DNA of 64,000 bases from Cryptomeria japonica. Taxonomy: Eukaryota > Streptophyta > Pinopsida > Cupressales > Cupressaceae. The stretch lies in assembly GCF_030272615.1 (NCBI RefSeq), contig NC_081408.1, positions 302,533,450 to 302,597,449 of the forward strand, written 5' to 3'. The translations under genes were made by a program, and so were the position numbers. Of this stretch, positions 46,385 through 57,911 are shown piece after piece; the stretch's first letter is position 1, and each line of letters opens with the position of its first letter. Under the pieces are notes generated by a model, which saw only the letters and a list, made by a program, of their open reading frames with translations, was not told the DNA's origin and ran no database searches.

Positions 46385-47040
46385 AGCAAAGACCACAGTT
46401 CTTGCAGCCTCTACAGGGGGCCTTCTCAGCCCACAATCTTAAAATTCCTTTTTGCATGTATTCATAATAAATATTTCCATATTTTATGGAAATACCGCTC
46501 TTTGTTAATAAATTCTCTCATCCACATCATCCCATTTTATCTCATTTTCTGCCACATCACCCATTTCATGTCACCTCACCTAATATTATGATTAAATAAC
46601 CATTTGATGCAACATTAATTAGCACGACTACAGGTATGCATATTATTTATTTTTCTTTAATTATGCATTTATACTTCCATTATGATGATTACCTGATATG
46701 AGTAGCACAATCCACATTCCTTTCCCCCTTTGTCCTTTTTCACATGTGTGGACACGTGTCATCTTAAGTTGGGGGGGGGGGGGTGTTTTATGGTTCAATC
46801 TATGGTGCATAATTTTTCGTAAAGTGATGTGTTTTAATTTTCTTGACATCATTTTTGAATGAGTTTAGTACTGATGTGAAAGCATTTAGCATGAATGAGT
46901 ACACCTTGCCTACCGCCATAGTTGTTGTAAGGTACTGAAGGATAAATAAAAGGATATGGTGCATGATTTTTCAAATTTCACAAGGTATCTCAACATTTTG
47001 CATTTTGTTGTAGCGGAATTTTTTTGTTGTCAAGATAGCC
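46385..47040 (+). other. Spacer between pol and accessory ORF of B
   Basis: 656 bp, AT-rich, no coding frame. It includes a run of 13 G near 46,770 and poly-T stretches. By analogy with other elements it could hold the promoter or splice acceptor for the accessory ORF, but I see no defined signal. Confidence 0.5.
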
Positions 47041-49279
47041 ATGGGAGGTGCACCTATCCGCCATGAAATTGTAACTCATGACTCCTTGTTGGAGGATAAT
47101 GAGCATGAACCCTATTTCCGTACTTTTGGATGGATTGATTATATTATGAAATTGACAGATTTTAATGAGGAGATTGCACAAGAATTTATGCATACATTCA
47201 GTGAAGGAGAAGCTTCTGTGAAGGGTTTACGGGTTATAGCCACAGAGTAGAGAATAGCGGAGGTCATAGGGTTGCCGCAAGATGGGGAATTATTTCTTGA
47301 GGCTAAGGATGCAAGAAGTTCAAGGGAAAAATTCACTCATCCAAATGATGGACCTCACAGTGTGGACAAGCAAGGAACAAAGAGGATGTCTCTTCCAGGA
47401 GAATGGCAGCAAGTTGCATATCATTTGATGAAGTATTTGACATGTGATGGTAAGTATTCTAATCTATATTCTGTTCACTTCAAGTTGTTGAGCCATTTGA
47501 GGCATGGCCAAAGAATGAATATCCCAAATGTTTTGTATCACCTCGTTACTATTAGTGCAAAAGAGACGTAGAAGGATAGTACCCATTTTGTGAGTCATCA
47601 TGGATTAATCAAATTATTGGTAGAGCATTCTCTTAGGGATGTCTCTCAAATGTCATGCCTTGAATTTGAAGATATTAGGAAATTTGGAGAAGGTAATGTT
47701 CCTGCTGCAGAAGCAATTGTAGTTCAAGAAGGAAATATTGAAGAAGCCTCATCTTCTAGGGTTTCTATGGCCGCCAAACCTCCTATTTCCGAAGAAGATT
47801 TGCCTCGCGCAGAAAGAATTGTGACTGAGCCAAGTGTTGAGTTGCCTTCCACTCAAACTCAGAGTGGGGCCGCATTTCATAAAAGCAAGGGTAAAGCAAA
47901 AGGAGATGTAGAGGAAGAAATTGTTGAGCGACCTCAAAAAGTGTAGGCTTCTCCTATAGCCAAAAAGAGAAAAATGAAGGAGAGTTTACCTATGGCAGAA
48001 CCCCCTACAACCACACAAGAATTTCTATTAAGAAGAAGTCATAGAGTTAGGCAGAGATCTTAGGCAAAAGGAAGTGTGGGCGAGGTTATTTTTGTTGAAT
48101 CATCAGAGCTAGGGAACGACAGTAAAAAAGAGAGCCAACAGCAAGAAGGACATGAAACTGAAGGTTTGACAAATTTAGCCCAAATTGCAGAGTAGTTTGC
48201 AGAACCAAGTGATAATATTTTGAATCCTCAGGTAACTTATCATAGGCTTCCTTCTTCTCTTACTAACTTATCTGTCGCACTTTCATTTTATAGAGAATTA
48301 GAAATAGAAAAAGCTAGGATGCATGGATAATTGACCAACAACAAAAGGAAATTGAAAAGAGGGATAAACAAATTATTGAGTTGCAAACTAAAGTGGATAC
48401 TATAGAAAACATGATTCTTGAGTTAATACAATGTAGGGCTTCGCCAAGCGTTTATGCCTTGTATCTGAAGGAACAATATCTTCGTTTTAAACTTAACCGC
48501 ATTGTTAGGGATCTAAGTCCTTCTTTGGAGACTCCGCTTATAGTACTTACCAAAGCTCTCCTACATCCATTAAAAATTTGTTATGTGAGTTTTATTTGCA
48601 TAATTATGTTGTCTCTTTTGACAATGAATGGAATCCCCTACTATATATTGGAGATATTTAGCTAAAGGCATTGATGTCCTGGATATAGAATGAAATTAGT
48701 ATGGAAGTACAATTTAGGACACACAGGAATTTGGAACTTGATTGTCCACTGCCACTTAGAGCTGAAGCTAAAAATCCACGATAGATGTATTATGATTGGC
48801 AAAAAATGTTGAATAGATCTGATATCAAGAGCCAACTTCTACTATTGAGAGAAGATGTATTTCAAGAGTATGAAAATTTGGTTGGAGCTGAGAATCAAGT
48901 TGCGGTTGGACATCTGGCTCAATGTTAGAACATTCTTCTCGAGGATGTAAAGCAGGGTGAACCTCATTCATTTCCTAACTATCATGTAGCCATACAAAGA
49001 GCTCCTAAGTATATCCACTTGGGCAGGACAAAAAGCAATAATTGGTTACCTTTGATATTTTAGCCACCCATTCTTATGTGGCCACTGATGGGATGCAAAG
49101 CTACAAATAAACCTTATGATGAGACCGTGGAAGAAGCCATATGGGCTAGATTGGAAAAGATTAAGATATTTTACTGGAATTTGGCTATAGGAGGCACCAG
49201 ATAGGGTACCATAGGTGATTTTTGAGTCAGTTCCCGAGTAAGGAATTTTCCTCCTGCTGGAGGACCAACAAGACATTAG
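47041..49279 (+). pseudogene. Accessory ORF of element B, PMD-like head and coiled-coil tail
   Basis: Starts MGGAPIRHEIVTHDS and runs 746 codons to a TAG just before the polypurine tract. N-terminal part: PYFRTFGWIDYIMKLTDF, VKGLRVIATE, RIAEVIGLPQDGELF, LPGEWQQVAYHLMKYL, IPNVLYHLVTISAKE, a pattern recalling the 'putative plant transposon protein' or plant-mobile-domain ORFs. Middle: acidic and basic low-complexity with AKKRKMKE (NLS-like). After a frameshift near 48,335 comes a coiled coil (IIDQQQKEIEKRDKQIIELQ) and a C-terminal half with LLREDVFQEYENLVGAEN. Eleven in-frame TAG and one TGA interrupt it. It occupies the position of the env-like ORF in Athila, but no signal peptide or transmembrane segment is evident. 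Confidence 0.65.
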
Positions 49280-49292
49280 GTTGGGAGGCAAA
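49280..49292 (+). other. Polypurine tract of element B
   Basis: GTTGGGAGGCAAA directly before the 3' LTR. Confidence 0.7.
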
Positions 49293-50169
49293 TGATGAGC
49301 TAAAATAATAGCTATTTTATTTTTATGATTGATAAGTTTTTCTTGTGTTTTAAGTTGCAAAATGGGACAATGTGAAGGTCATAGGATATATCAGAGTTTT
49401 GATTATGTGCATATTGAATGATAGTTAAACCCACTGAACCTTGTATTGTTTTGACTAAATATTCCTGTAGCTATGCAGATTATTATAGTAATATCATGCG
49501 TGGATGTATAAATGTTGTGATTGATGATAAATGGATATATATATGCTTGTATGTTCTAACCTTTGATGTAGGAGTAAATAAGTTGTTGCAAAAGCGGTCA
49601 AGTTAAGCCAAATGGAGAATCACGTCATGCAAATAGTTAGAGATATTTTGAGGTGGTTGAGCATTTAAGACAGTGAAGAAGATGGTGTTCAAGTGAAGTG
49701 ACAAAGGAATAGTGAGGTAGTACCAAACTCATTTATGTTTTTCTTCAGCAAGCAGCGATTTAGTACAAACCATTGTGCTATATTCTTGGCTACGTGGTAA
49801 TAAAGTCCCATGTTCTCCGTGGTTGACTTCTTCTTCTTGATGTAATTAAAGTTTCTGCTTAGTTTCATGGGCATGATCTAAGTAATTGAAAGTTTGTTAT
49901 AACTTTCTGTTAGTCCCAACCGGTGCTGAGAGGGGAGGGGTGAATCAACACTATACCGGTTTTCACTTAATTAAAACTTTTACTTGAAGTTTGCACTAAA
50001 TTAACATTCATCAATATAAATAATTACTGCAGAAGAATATGCATGCATGAAAAGATACACAGTGACACCAAGATTTATCTCATGGAAACCCAAATGGGAG
50101 AAAACCACGGTGTGAGTAGGAACTCACAAAATTTGCACTTATCTGGAGTACACCCAATGAAGAGCCATC

Positions 50170-50356
50170 CCTGTTAAGAGATTAAAAAGACATTATTAGG
50201 TGCCACTCGATTAAGGGATTTTGATTAAGGCCTATCAACACCTTTACCTTGTTAAAGGTATCCTTGTTAAAGGTCTTATGATCATCAATTTAGATGACAC
50301 CCGGTTAAAAGATTTCTTACAATGGGACCTGTTAAAGTCCACCCTATTAAGGGATT
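50170..50356. repeat. Degenerate CCTGTTAAAGGATT repeats in LTR E
   Basis: About seven copies of a CCTGTTAAAGGATTT-like word at irregular spacing, for example CTTGTTAAAGGTATC, CCGGTTAAAAGATTT and CCTATTAAGGGATTT. Confidence 0.65.
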
Positions 50357-50888
50357 TCAGTTGCAATGGTTAGAGAGAAACATAAAGATGATCTGCTGGA
50401 GTGGCTACTGATAACTTGATCAGATCACACTGAAAATCATACTATATCTGCATCAGTTGTGTCTGCTTTGCACAACATCGGTTTCCTAAATATACCTTCA
50501 ACTCTGCACTCTGCTAATTTACTGAACCTCAACTCTACACTCTGCCGATCCTCGGTCACTCAGCTTTGCACTCTATTCTTCCCCCCTTGTGTTCACTTTC
50601 AAATATTCACTTTTCACATTAACAACAACATCATCAAGAATGAGTTATGTGAATTTATTACCCTTTAGATCTGTCGCCAACTTTCCCTCCAAAACATCAG
50701 ATTCAAAATTCGTTTACCATTCCATAAATCACTCTCCATTGCAGGAAACTCTGTCAAAACAGTCATTCATGCCAATAAGTCTGTCGATTGACTGGAGAAG
50801 ACTGCTAGTTTATCTGGATGTTAACTGAATGTTACCAAGTTGGTCGGTTATAGACTCTACCAGTGTATCGATCAAAATATACTTAGCT

Positions 50889-51037
50889 GATTACCTTCTG
50901 TATACCGATTTGTTCACTACTTAACCGATTGACCTCTTCTATGCATGTCTACTCACTACTTGTCGGTTGACTTCCTGTGTGCCGGTCTACTCATTGTTTA
51001 GCCGGTTAACCTTTGTATACCAGTCTACTTACTGCCG
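50889..51037. repeat. Four tandem 38-39 bp units in LTR E
   Basis: Units start at 50,889, 50,927, 50,966 and 51,005, each of the form GRTTRACCTTNTGTATNCCGGTCTACTCACT. They are diverged but in register. Confidence 0.8.
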
Positions 51038-51439
51038 ATAGACTGTGAAGACTTGGGAGATGATGTTGCCAACAATGATAACCATATCATTCACCAGACA
51101 ACCATATCATTCACTGGTCATACAAAATGTGCCAGAATGGCAACACTTTCTTGTAAATAAAGATCTGCACCTCTTCGCAGAGGTTAGACAGAGTTTTGAG
51201 AGTTAGAATTATTTCTCTTATTTTATGCATTATATCAAATTTTAGAAATAATGAATAAAGATTATGTTATTCCGAGCATATAGAATCATTTTGAGATTTA
51301 GATACACTCATCCAAGGGGGCCCTATTATGCCTTGCATATCTAGTCCTATCATTTTCATTTTTATGAAAATACGGGTCCCCTCTTTTTGTCTTTGTTTCT
51401 ATTAGTTTTTCCTTTTCTTTTTAGTCTTTTGTTTTGTTC

Positions 51440-53050
51440 ACCTTGAAACCTGGGTTCTCGAGTTCTTGAGGTGGGTTGTTTGCTTGTTCCTGTTTCTTTG
51501 TTCGAGAATCTAGGTCCCCGCGTTCTCGAGTTTGTTGTTGTCTCATTTGTTTGTTTGTGTAGCCTTGGAAGTTCGGATTGCCGAACTCCCAGGCTGTTTT
51601 TCTGTCTATTTTTTCAGGAACTCGGGTCCCTGAGGTTCTGAGCTTGTCGCTTGGGCGTCTTCATTTTCGTGTATGCGTCCTCTTGTTGGTCATCGTTGTC
51701 GTCTTCGTCATGTGTTTGTCTTTTTGTTCATCGTGGTTGTCGTTGTCATCGTCATCTGGTTGTCTCTGTCTTCTGTAGGTTGTAGGCTTGGCGTAAGTGT
51801 AAAAGATTCGCAAAATCCAAAAAAATTGAAAAACACAGAATCCCTAAAAAAATTGAAAAATTTGAAAAAAAATAAATAAAAAATTGAAAACTCTTTGAAA
51901 TATTACAAAAAAAATCAAATATTTGTAAAAATACAAAAAAAACAAAAAATAAATAATTACATAAAAAGTAAATAATTCTGAAAAATAAAAATGAAAATTT
52001 ATTTAGATTAAGATTAAGTACTAAAATTGATAGAAATTTAGGTTAATATTTTGCTTATTTTAAAATTTAAGCTAATTTAAATTTTGACAATGTTAAAATT
52101 TGAATTAATTTTAATTTTAAACATATTGGAAATATTAATATAGATTTTTATTTAACTTCTAATATTTAAAGTTAATCTTAATAAATTTTAATTAAGCTTG
52201 CAATAAACTTAATGTTAAATTTAAATTTCAAATTTTAGGGTTTTTAGTTAAAAGTGTAATGAATAAATCCTAAAATCTTGAAGTGTTTGAACGATGCTAA
52301 CAATGGAGCTCTTCGGACTTCCGAACTTTCGGACTCCAGAGATTTGAAAACTCAACCAAACCAAATTCGGGAACTTCGTAGACCCGGAATTCCAGAGTTA
52401 GACAATGGGAGTTGATGGCATGTTGATTGGCAATGGATTAGTTTTTCGAAAAACACAAAACTTGAAGGCAACCCAGAGTTTCGGACCTCCGGGATATGGA
52501 GGAATCAGCTTCCAAAAGTCCGGGACCTCGTAATCTTGAACTTCCGGAGTGCACAGATGAACTAAGTCAAAAAAAAACTCCGGAGAGCATGAAAGTCCGA
52601 AACCAAAGAACTCTCGTATCCTCAAATCTCGTAGTTGAAGAAAACACAAAAAAAAAACAAAAAAAACATGAGGAATGCACAACGAATAAAGGAGGATGCC
52701 TTCCAGGTTTCGGATCCCGGAGACTCAGAGTAGCTAAATTTTTTATAAGCTTAAGACTCCGTAAACCCGAAACTCCGGGGCACACGAATGACAAAGCTCT
52801 AAAGGCCCAACACCCCGCAATATAGAGCAGAATTTAGTGGAGGGAGTCCTGAGTTTAGTAGTCTGACAGCTCTCTAAATCGATTTAAAAATAAAATAAAA
52901 TCCACGAATGTCGAAAGAGGTGCGCTTTATGGAAGGGAAATGAAGGAAAAATAAAATGATAGCCCGGAACTCCGGACCCCTGAGGTCCCAAGGATCCAAA
53001 ACCTGCCAAAGTTTCAGACCTCGGGAGTCCAAAACCCCGGAGCCAACAAA
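51440..53050. repeat. GC-rich micro-repeat field in LTR H
   Basis: Within an AT-rich LTR, two clusters (51,440-51,640 and 52,300-53,050) are full of short related phrases such as TTTCGGACCTCCGGGA, GGAACTCCGGACCCCTGAGG and CTCGGGAGTCC. More than a dozen copies are seen, many near-palindromic around TCCGGA. Confidence 0.6.
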
Positions 53051-54318
53051 AGAAATATTGAGACAGTGCATGGAGACTGGAACGTTATAGAGCGATCAAG
53101 TCCGATGTTCCAAAAATCGCACATTTTAGCATTGCATTATGGAGAATCGTATTCCTACCGTGTAGCCCATAAAACATATTGATTCAGGAAATATAATAAC
53201 GAAAATATCGCAGCGGATAGAAATGAATGTTGGAAATGGCGATCATGATTTTGATATTGGGAAAACTAAGAGGAGACAAATGTCCTCAAGAACAAAGAGC
53301 ATAGCGTGAAAAGGAAACGAATTAGGGCATCCTTGAAGTCTTACAAATGGAAAGCCACATATAATACGAAAAATCCATGCAAAACTCAAGAGGTCACGAA
53401 TTTTAATGGAATGCTTAATTAATCAAAGTTTTCCATTCTTCCAACTTTCCAAGTTCAAATATTTTCTTTTAAAATGATGTGGGTGTTAATTTTTTATTCA
53501 TTACTCAAATGGGTTTGAGAATATTTTAAAGTATGATAGCTTCCTTCAAAAAGGGGATTCAAATCAGCTTTTTTAATTTATAAATAATCATTGATTTGAG
53601 TTCGTTCTTTTTAAATTTTAATTATGTTTTATTTGTGTGTAGGAGAGTAGAAAATGGGGTCCACCATGGTAAAATGAAAGGGGGTCCACCATGAAAGGGA
53701 GCTATTGGTTTTATTGAATTTTAATTTATTTTAAAATTTGATAAAGTTCTTTTATAGATAGTTTAAATCTTTTTGGTAATATTGTTTTTATTTAGTTTAA
53801 AATGTTTAAATTATTTATTTTATTTTATTTTAAATTCACAATGAAATTAAGTTTTATTTTAAATTGTGAATTTATAAAATAAATTGGTACATTTTAGAAA
53901 ATAAATAAATAATTTTATTTTATTGTTTTAATGTCAGGTCTTAAATGAGTTAGATTTGCAAATCATGGAGATAAAGTTGGAATGAAATGGAGACAAGTTG
54001 GAACAAATGTTGAACTGGAGTTACTTGAAGGACAAACATGCAGTTAGAAAAATCAAAATGCATGTTGGAGTAGTGCCACCGTCACAACCACTCTAGCTTC
54101 AACTGATAATGGATGTCACACTTGCGTTTTGAGCAAATTGTGCATGATTACGACGTGTTGGCTCATGCAGCACCGTTTTCGTAGTGCTCACCTAGTCCTA
54201 GTTTCGTAATAGTTAACTGGAGTCTAAGGTAGAGACTTGCATGTCAATTGTGACTCCTTGCCTTCTTAGTTCTTAATTTAGATTAGGTTTATTTCCTAGA
54301 AACTAGGACAAGAAACTC

Positions 54319-54325
54319 TATAAAT
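54319..54325 (+). promoter_or_regulatory. TATA box in LTR H
   Basis: TATAAAT about 780 bp before the LTR end, in a less AT-rich setting than its surroundings. Confidence 0.4.
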
Positions 54326-55566
54326 TGGAGATTTTGATTCATTGTTAGAGGTCCGCGAATTGATGATTTGAGGTCCAATTAGAGAATCCATTTAGAGGGT
54401 TTACAAATTGATGATTTGAGGCCCACTTAGAGATTTTAGATTATTGCTATGAATTTGAGTAGTTTTGTGATACATTCTTTGGAGTTAATACAAGAAGCAG
54501 CTTATAGATTGCCTGATCTATGCATATGTGCTATGAGTTTGTTCTTTGCAGTTTGATAATGTCTATTGTTCGAAATCAGCAACTTGTTCCGATCTTTTGT
54601 TTATTGCTTTATGAATCATACTGCACATGTGGGTGTTGTATGAGAATTACTGGGATAGACAATATTGTGGTGACATTCTTTCCGTGAGTTTGTGAAGTTG
54701 CATGACTTTTCATGTTCATTGGAAGTCCATAATTGAATGTTGATTTGAATAATATTTGATGATTTTTGGATTGCAGGGTACTAATTAAGTAGCTCATTAA
54801 GTTGTTATTGAATTGGTTTCATTGTTATTTTCTTGTTTCCCTGATCTATCTTTCGCAGTTTATTTCAAAAGAGAATCTAAATCTGAAAAAACAAAAAAAA
54901 AAGTAGGTAATTTGAAGTTGTTTCAAACAGTAAGCCCCTTGAAAGGTACAATCGCATCAGCCACTGAGTTTCCCATCACCGTCGAGACCCGACTATAGAG
55001 ACCTTGGAGTAGTTAGTTTCTCATAACTTATTACTTTTCAGGAGAGGTGGTGAGTGTTTGCATAAACTACCTGACTGTTGGTGAGTGTGTCAAAACACCC
55101 GTCAACAGGCCCACTTGGTGAGTACTCCTTTGTAATTCTTAAATTAAGTTTTCTTTTGCTGCAGTAGATGTTCTAGCAATTGACTATTCCTGCAGCCACT
55201 GGAACCTGATCATGTGATTGTTCTTGCAACCAAAGCAGATAGAGTAGTCCCTATTTGTTAGCTTTGAACTTAGTTAATAGTTATTTATTTAGAATTATCT
55301 ATTAATGTTAAGATTTCCTGTAGCCATTCAGTTGTCATATTTATGCATGTTTATTTCAGTAGATTCAGTTGGTTCAGTAGAATAGAGTGACTCTTACCGA
55401 AACTTAGTGCATAGATAGTGCAAGCCCATTTCAAGTAATACGTCCCTGGGTTGACAAGTAAATGAACCTCATTCAAGGAAATGATAGCTACTCAGAATGG
55501 ATGACCAATCCCTGAGTTAAAACTTTAAGTCTAGTTATTGTTCTAATTGGCAAGGAAGACACTAAG

Positions 55567-56156
55567 CATACTAAGATTGCTAAAAAAATTGCTAAGGGGT
55601 CCTCTCACGGTTGAGAAGAGGACTATTTATAGATTTGGTATGGAGAGATCAATGATTGAAAACAAGGAAGTTGGAGAGGACGTTGAAATATAGGACACTT
55701 GTCATCCCTAGAGGGACAAGTGTCAATAAATCTCCAACAAGTTCCAACAAGAAGGCAAGTGGCAAGGAGATGAAGGACATGTGGCAAAGATGCCATGTGT
55801 CCTTAATAGAAGATAACCAACCCACACGAGGTTAGGATGAGGAAGTTGGAGGAGATAGGGTTAGTTAAACCCATGGTTAGGTTGGATGGGTTAGCCTAGA
55901 AGGTGGTTAAAGGTTAGGAAATGTGTCCAAATTTAAATTAAATATTCAAATTTAATGGTGATGAATAATTAAGTAAATAAATAAATTAAATTTGCCTATT
56001 TAATTAGGAAAATAATATAAATGAATAAAGGTGAGAGGAATTAGAAATAATGAACCATATAAATAAATTATTAAATTCATTTATATAGTAAAGAAATAAT
56101 TAAATATCTTCATATTTAATCAATTCTCTCTAGACCAATTTTTGGTGTATACAACA
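55567..56156 (-). repeat. Right (5') LTR of element D, part 2
   Basis: Continues D's LTR after element B. On the minus strand it begins TGTTGTATACACC, a usual Ty3/gypsy LTR start, and has a canonical TATA box at 55,623-55,632. Its outer edge is 56,156. Confidence 0.65.
55623..55632 (-). promoter_or_regulatory. TATA box in LTR of element D
   Basis: Minus-strand CTATAAATAG, followed by CCTCTTCTC as expected near a plant transcription start. It confirms D's minus orientation. Confidence 0.6.
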
Positions 56157-57911
56157 TCTTATCTATTTGTAAATTACTATGAACATTATCTTGCTGACCC
56201 TTGTGGTCTATGTAGACAATGAATGTCTACTTTTGTCAATCTATCACTATTCAATGCATGCAATTCTGTTTCCACTCTTGTTAGACACTTGACAATACTA
56301 TATTGATTTATGGCATGTGAACTCAATTTCATACCTAATTTTTAGAATGCAATAATGGTTAATAAATAAGGACAATAACTGATTTCATTTTTTTATACAC
56401 ATTCATCAGTATGGTTGAGCGAGTCCGCTCGCTGTGCTTGCTATGTTAGCTCATAGATACATTCTTGTTGAAATACCTTACTATCTATACTTAATTTTCA
56501 TTACATACTACAAATATTTATGATGATTATTCAAATATATACTTTTAATTGCCATGGAAAATGTCCTTTAATTTTCATGACTGGTAAACATTTGTTCAAT
56601 CATCAATACATAATTCACTCTATTCATCTACCATAAAAGAAAACAAGAAACAACAATTTGGGCTCAACCCTCATGGGAGCCCACTTTAATCCACTTGTCA
56701 TGATCATAACATTGAATAAAATCCAATAACATAATTTCACCTGTATCTGTACAAGGAAACAAACAATGTTAGATAAAAATGATGAAGCTTAGAGGCTTCC
56801 ATTGATGATCTTATGACACTCTTATGACATCGTTCTGCCTTTTTATGCTCTTTGATTTATGTATAAATGGTCTATTGGTTCCCAAAACAATAGATTGGAA
56901 ATCCTAGAGCTTTTCCAAATCTCCTACTGATTTCTCAATCAGCCTTGGCCAACAAACATTAATGGTTAAAGACCAAATTCCTCTGCACTTTAGGCTCCAC
57001 TAGACCTAGGCGTGTATATCTTAATCTACAAAGCACAAAGAGACTTATTTATAGTGAATTTAAACTTATCAATTTAGCTGTTTGCAAGAATGGCAAAATG
57101 TTTCTTCAACTATGCTTTATTATGTTCTTTTAACTTGCTTTAATATGAAAACTTGAATGTAATTAATAGTGAATGAATGCTTACAAAAGAATGATGTTGG
57201 AACCTTAAGTAGTTATGAAAAAACAATATTGATAGAAATAAGAAGTATGTTTCCTTGATGAGGACCTTATGCACACCAAATTTACTTACAGAAAACTAAC
57301 AATAGACCAGTGCCTTATCTGACAATTTATATGTTACTTAGTGGATGAATATTTGCAATCAACATTGGAGACAGTTTGAAAAACTTACAAATATGCAAGA
57401 CTATCAGTGCAATGGTTTCATTATGTGTTGCAAGAATAATGAAAACAATTTTGTTTCCTACACAACAACATGTGATGGCACACTGCAACAAATCCTAATT
57501 AGATTTATCCAAAGAACTTGATTCATCAACACCATGTAACATAAAATGATTTGAAGATAAAGACGACAAATTTAATATATTAGTTTTGGAATAAAAAGGT
57601 ATACAAAAGATACAGAATCACAGGTACTTCATGATATTCTTGCTTGCACAAAATGAATTTTTATTTCTACAAACTTGCTTTACATAGTAATACTAGTCCC
57701 AACAAACAATCTGAAAGATAGGAGCTTGTAAATTGTAAAACCCCCTTTGCATACAAAAATGATTCCATATACATATGCAACTCAAAAGACACAAATGAAA
57801 GGACACACCCTTTCATTAGTACAAACTAAAACCGATAAAAACCTAACTAATAACTCCCTAACTTCTACAACAACTAACAATATTACAAAACACATTACAA
57901 TTGACACAAGT
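56157..57911. other. 1.75 kb without recognised genes
   Basis: AT-rich, no coding frame or repeat pair found. It may contain D's target site and the 3' part of the element carrying the ORF to the right. Confidence 0.45.

Larger units (their letters stand above)
49908..51145. mobile_element. Solo LTR E in 3' LTR of B
   Basis: 1,238 bp, TGTTAGTCCC to GGCAACA, flanked by CTTTC (49,903-49,907 and 51,146-51,150). Its opening (CCGGTGCTGAGAGGGG, GTGAATCA, then a GGAAACCC...GGGAGAAAACC block) parallels the plus-strand start of the LTRs of element A, so E is a distant relative of A, in the same relative orientation. It has no coding region. Confidence 0.88.
51324..55107 (+). mobile_element. Solo LTR H, 3.8 kb, in 3' LTR of B
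   Basis: Flanked by GGCCC (51,319-51,323 and 55,108-55,112). The right end is GTCAACA; the left end reads TATTATG, one change from a normal TG terminus. No gag or pol coding is present over 3,784 bp. A TATAAAT at 54,319-54,325 and the following pattern fit an LTR promoter on the plus strand. Such long LTRs are known in plant Ty3/gypsy elements. A truncated non-autonomous element is the alternative. Confidence 0.7.
30001..55561 (+). mobile_element. Element B: Athila-like Ty3/gypsy with accessory ORF
   Basis: Flanked by the 5-bp duplication CTAAG (29,996-30,000 and 55,562-55,566). Order on the plus strand: 5' LTR, PBS, gag, protease, RT, RNase H, integrase, accessory ORF, polypurine tract, 3' LTR. 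A DLGA-type protease site and MEIYMDD RT motif point to the Athila branch. It carries chromovirus C in gag and solo LTRs E and H in its 3' LTR. Without them B would be about 11 kb. LTR lengths after removing inserts are 1,265 and 1,237 bp; the difference is explained by a TA microsatellite. Confidence 0.92.
49293..55561 (+). repeat. 3' LTR of element B, in three pieces
   Basis: Pieces 49,293-49,907, 51,151-51,323 and 55,113-55,561 align in order to the 5' LTR and total 1,237 bp. The gaps are filled by solo LTRs E and H with their duplications. It ends GGAAGACA followed by CTAAG. Confidence 0.92.
11046..56156 (-). mobile_element. Element D: Tat-like Ty3/gypsy, host of nested insertions
   Basis: Composite span of the oldest layer. 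Reading on the minus strand: right LTR (55,567-56,156 plus 29,641-30,000), PBS, leader, gag, protease, linker with G-patch, reverse transcriptase, RNase H, archaeal-type RNase H, integrase, 3' region, LTR edge at 11,046. Two large elements sit inside it: A at 13,212-19,970 and B at 30,001-55,561. Dual RNase H and the LIDGG protease place it in the Tat branch. All genes carry stops or frameshifts. The left boundary is uncertain because the left LTR is incomplete and no target duplication could be matched. Confidence 0.65.

Noticed and set aside
47041-49279. Calling the accessory ORF of B an envelope gene because of its position
   Set aside because: No signal peptide or transmembrane helix is evident; the head resembles mobile-domain ORFs and the tail a coiled coil.
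52398-52825. Overlapping ORFs on both strands in LTR H
   Set aside because: They arise from the GC-rich near-palindromic words, which lack stops on both strands; no domain.
56408-56430. AGCGAG/CTCGCT short hairpin
   Set aside because: Only a six-base stem; no U run or other context for a terminator or RNA gene.
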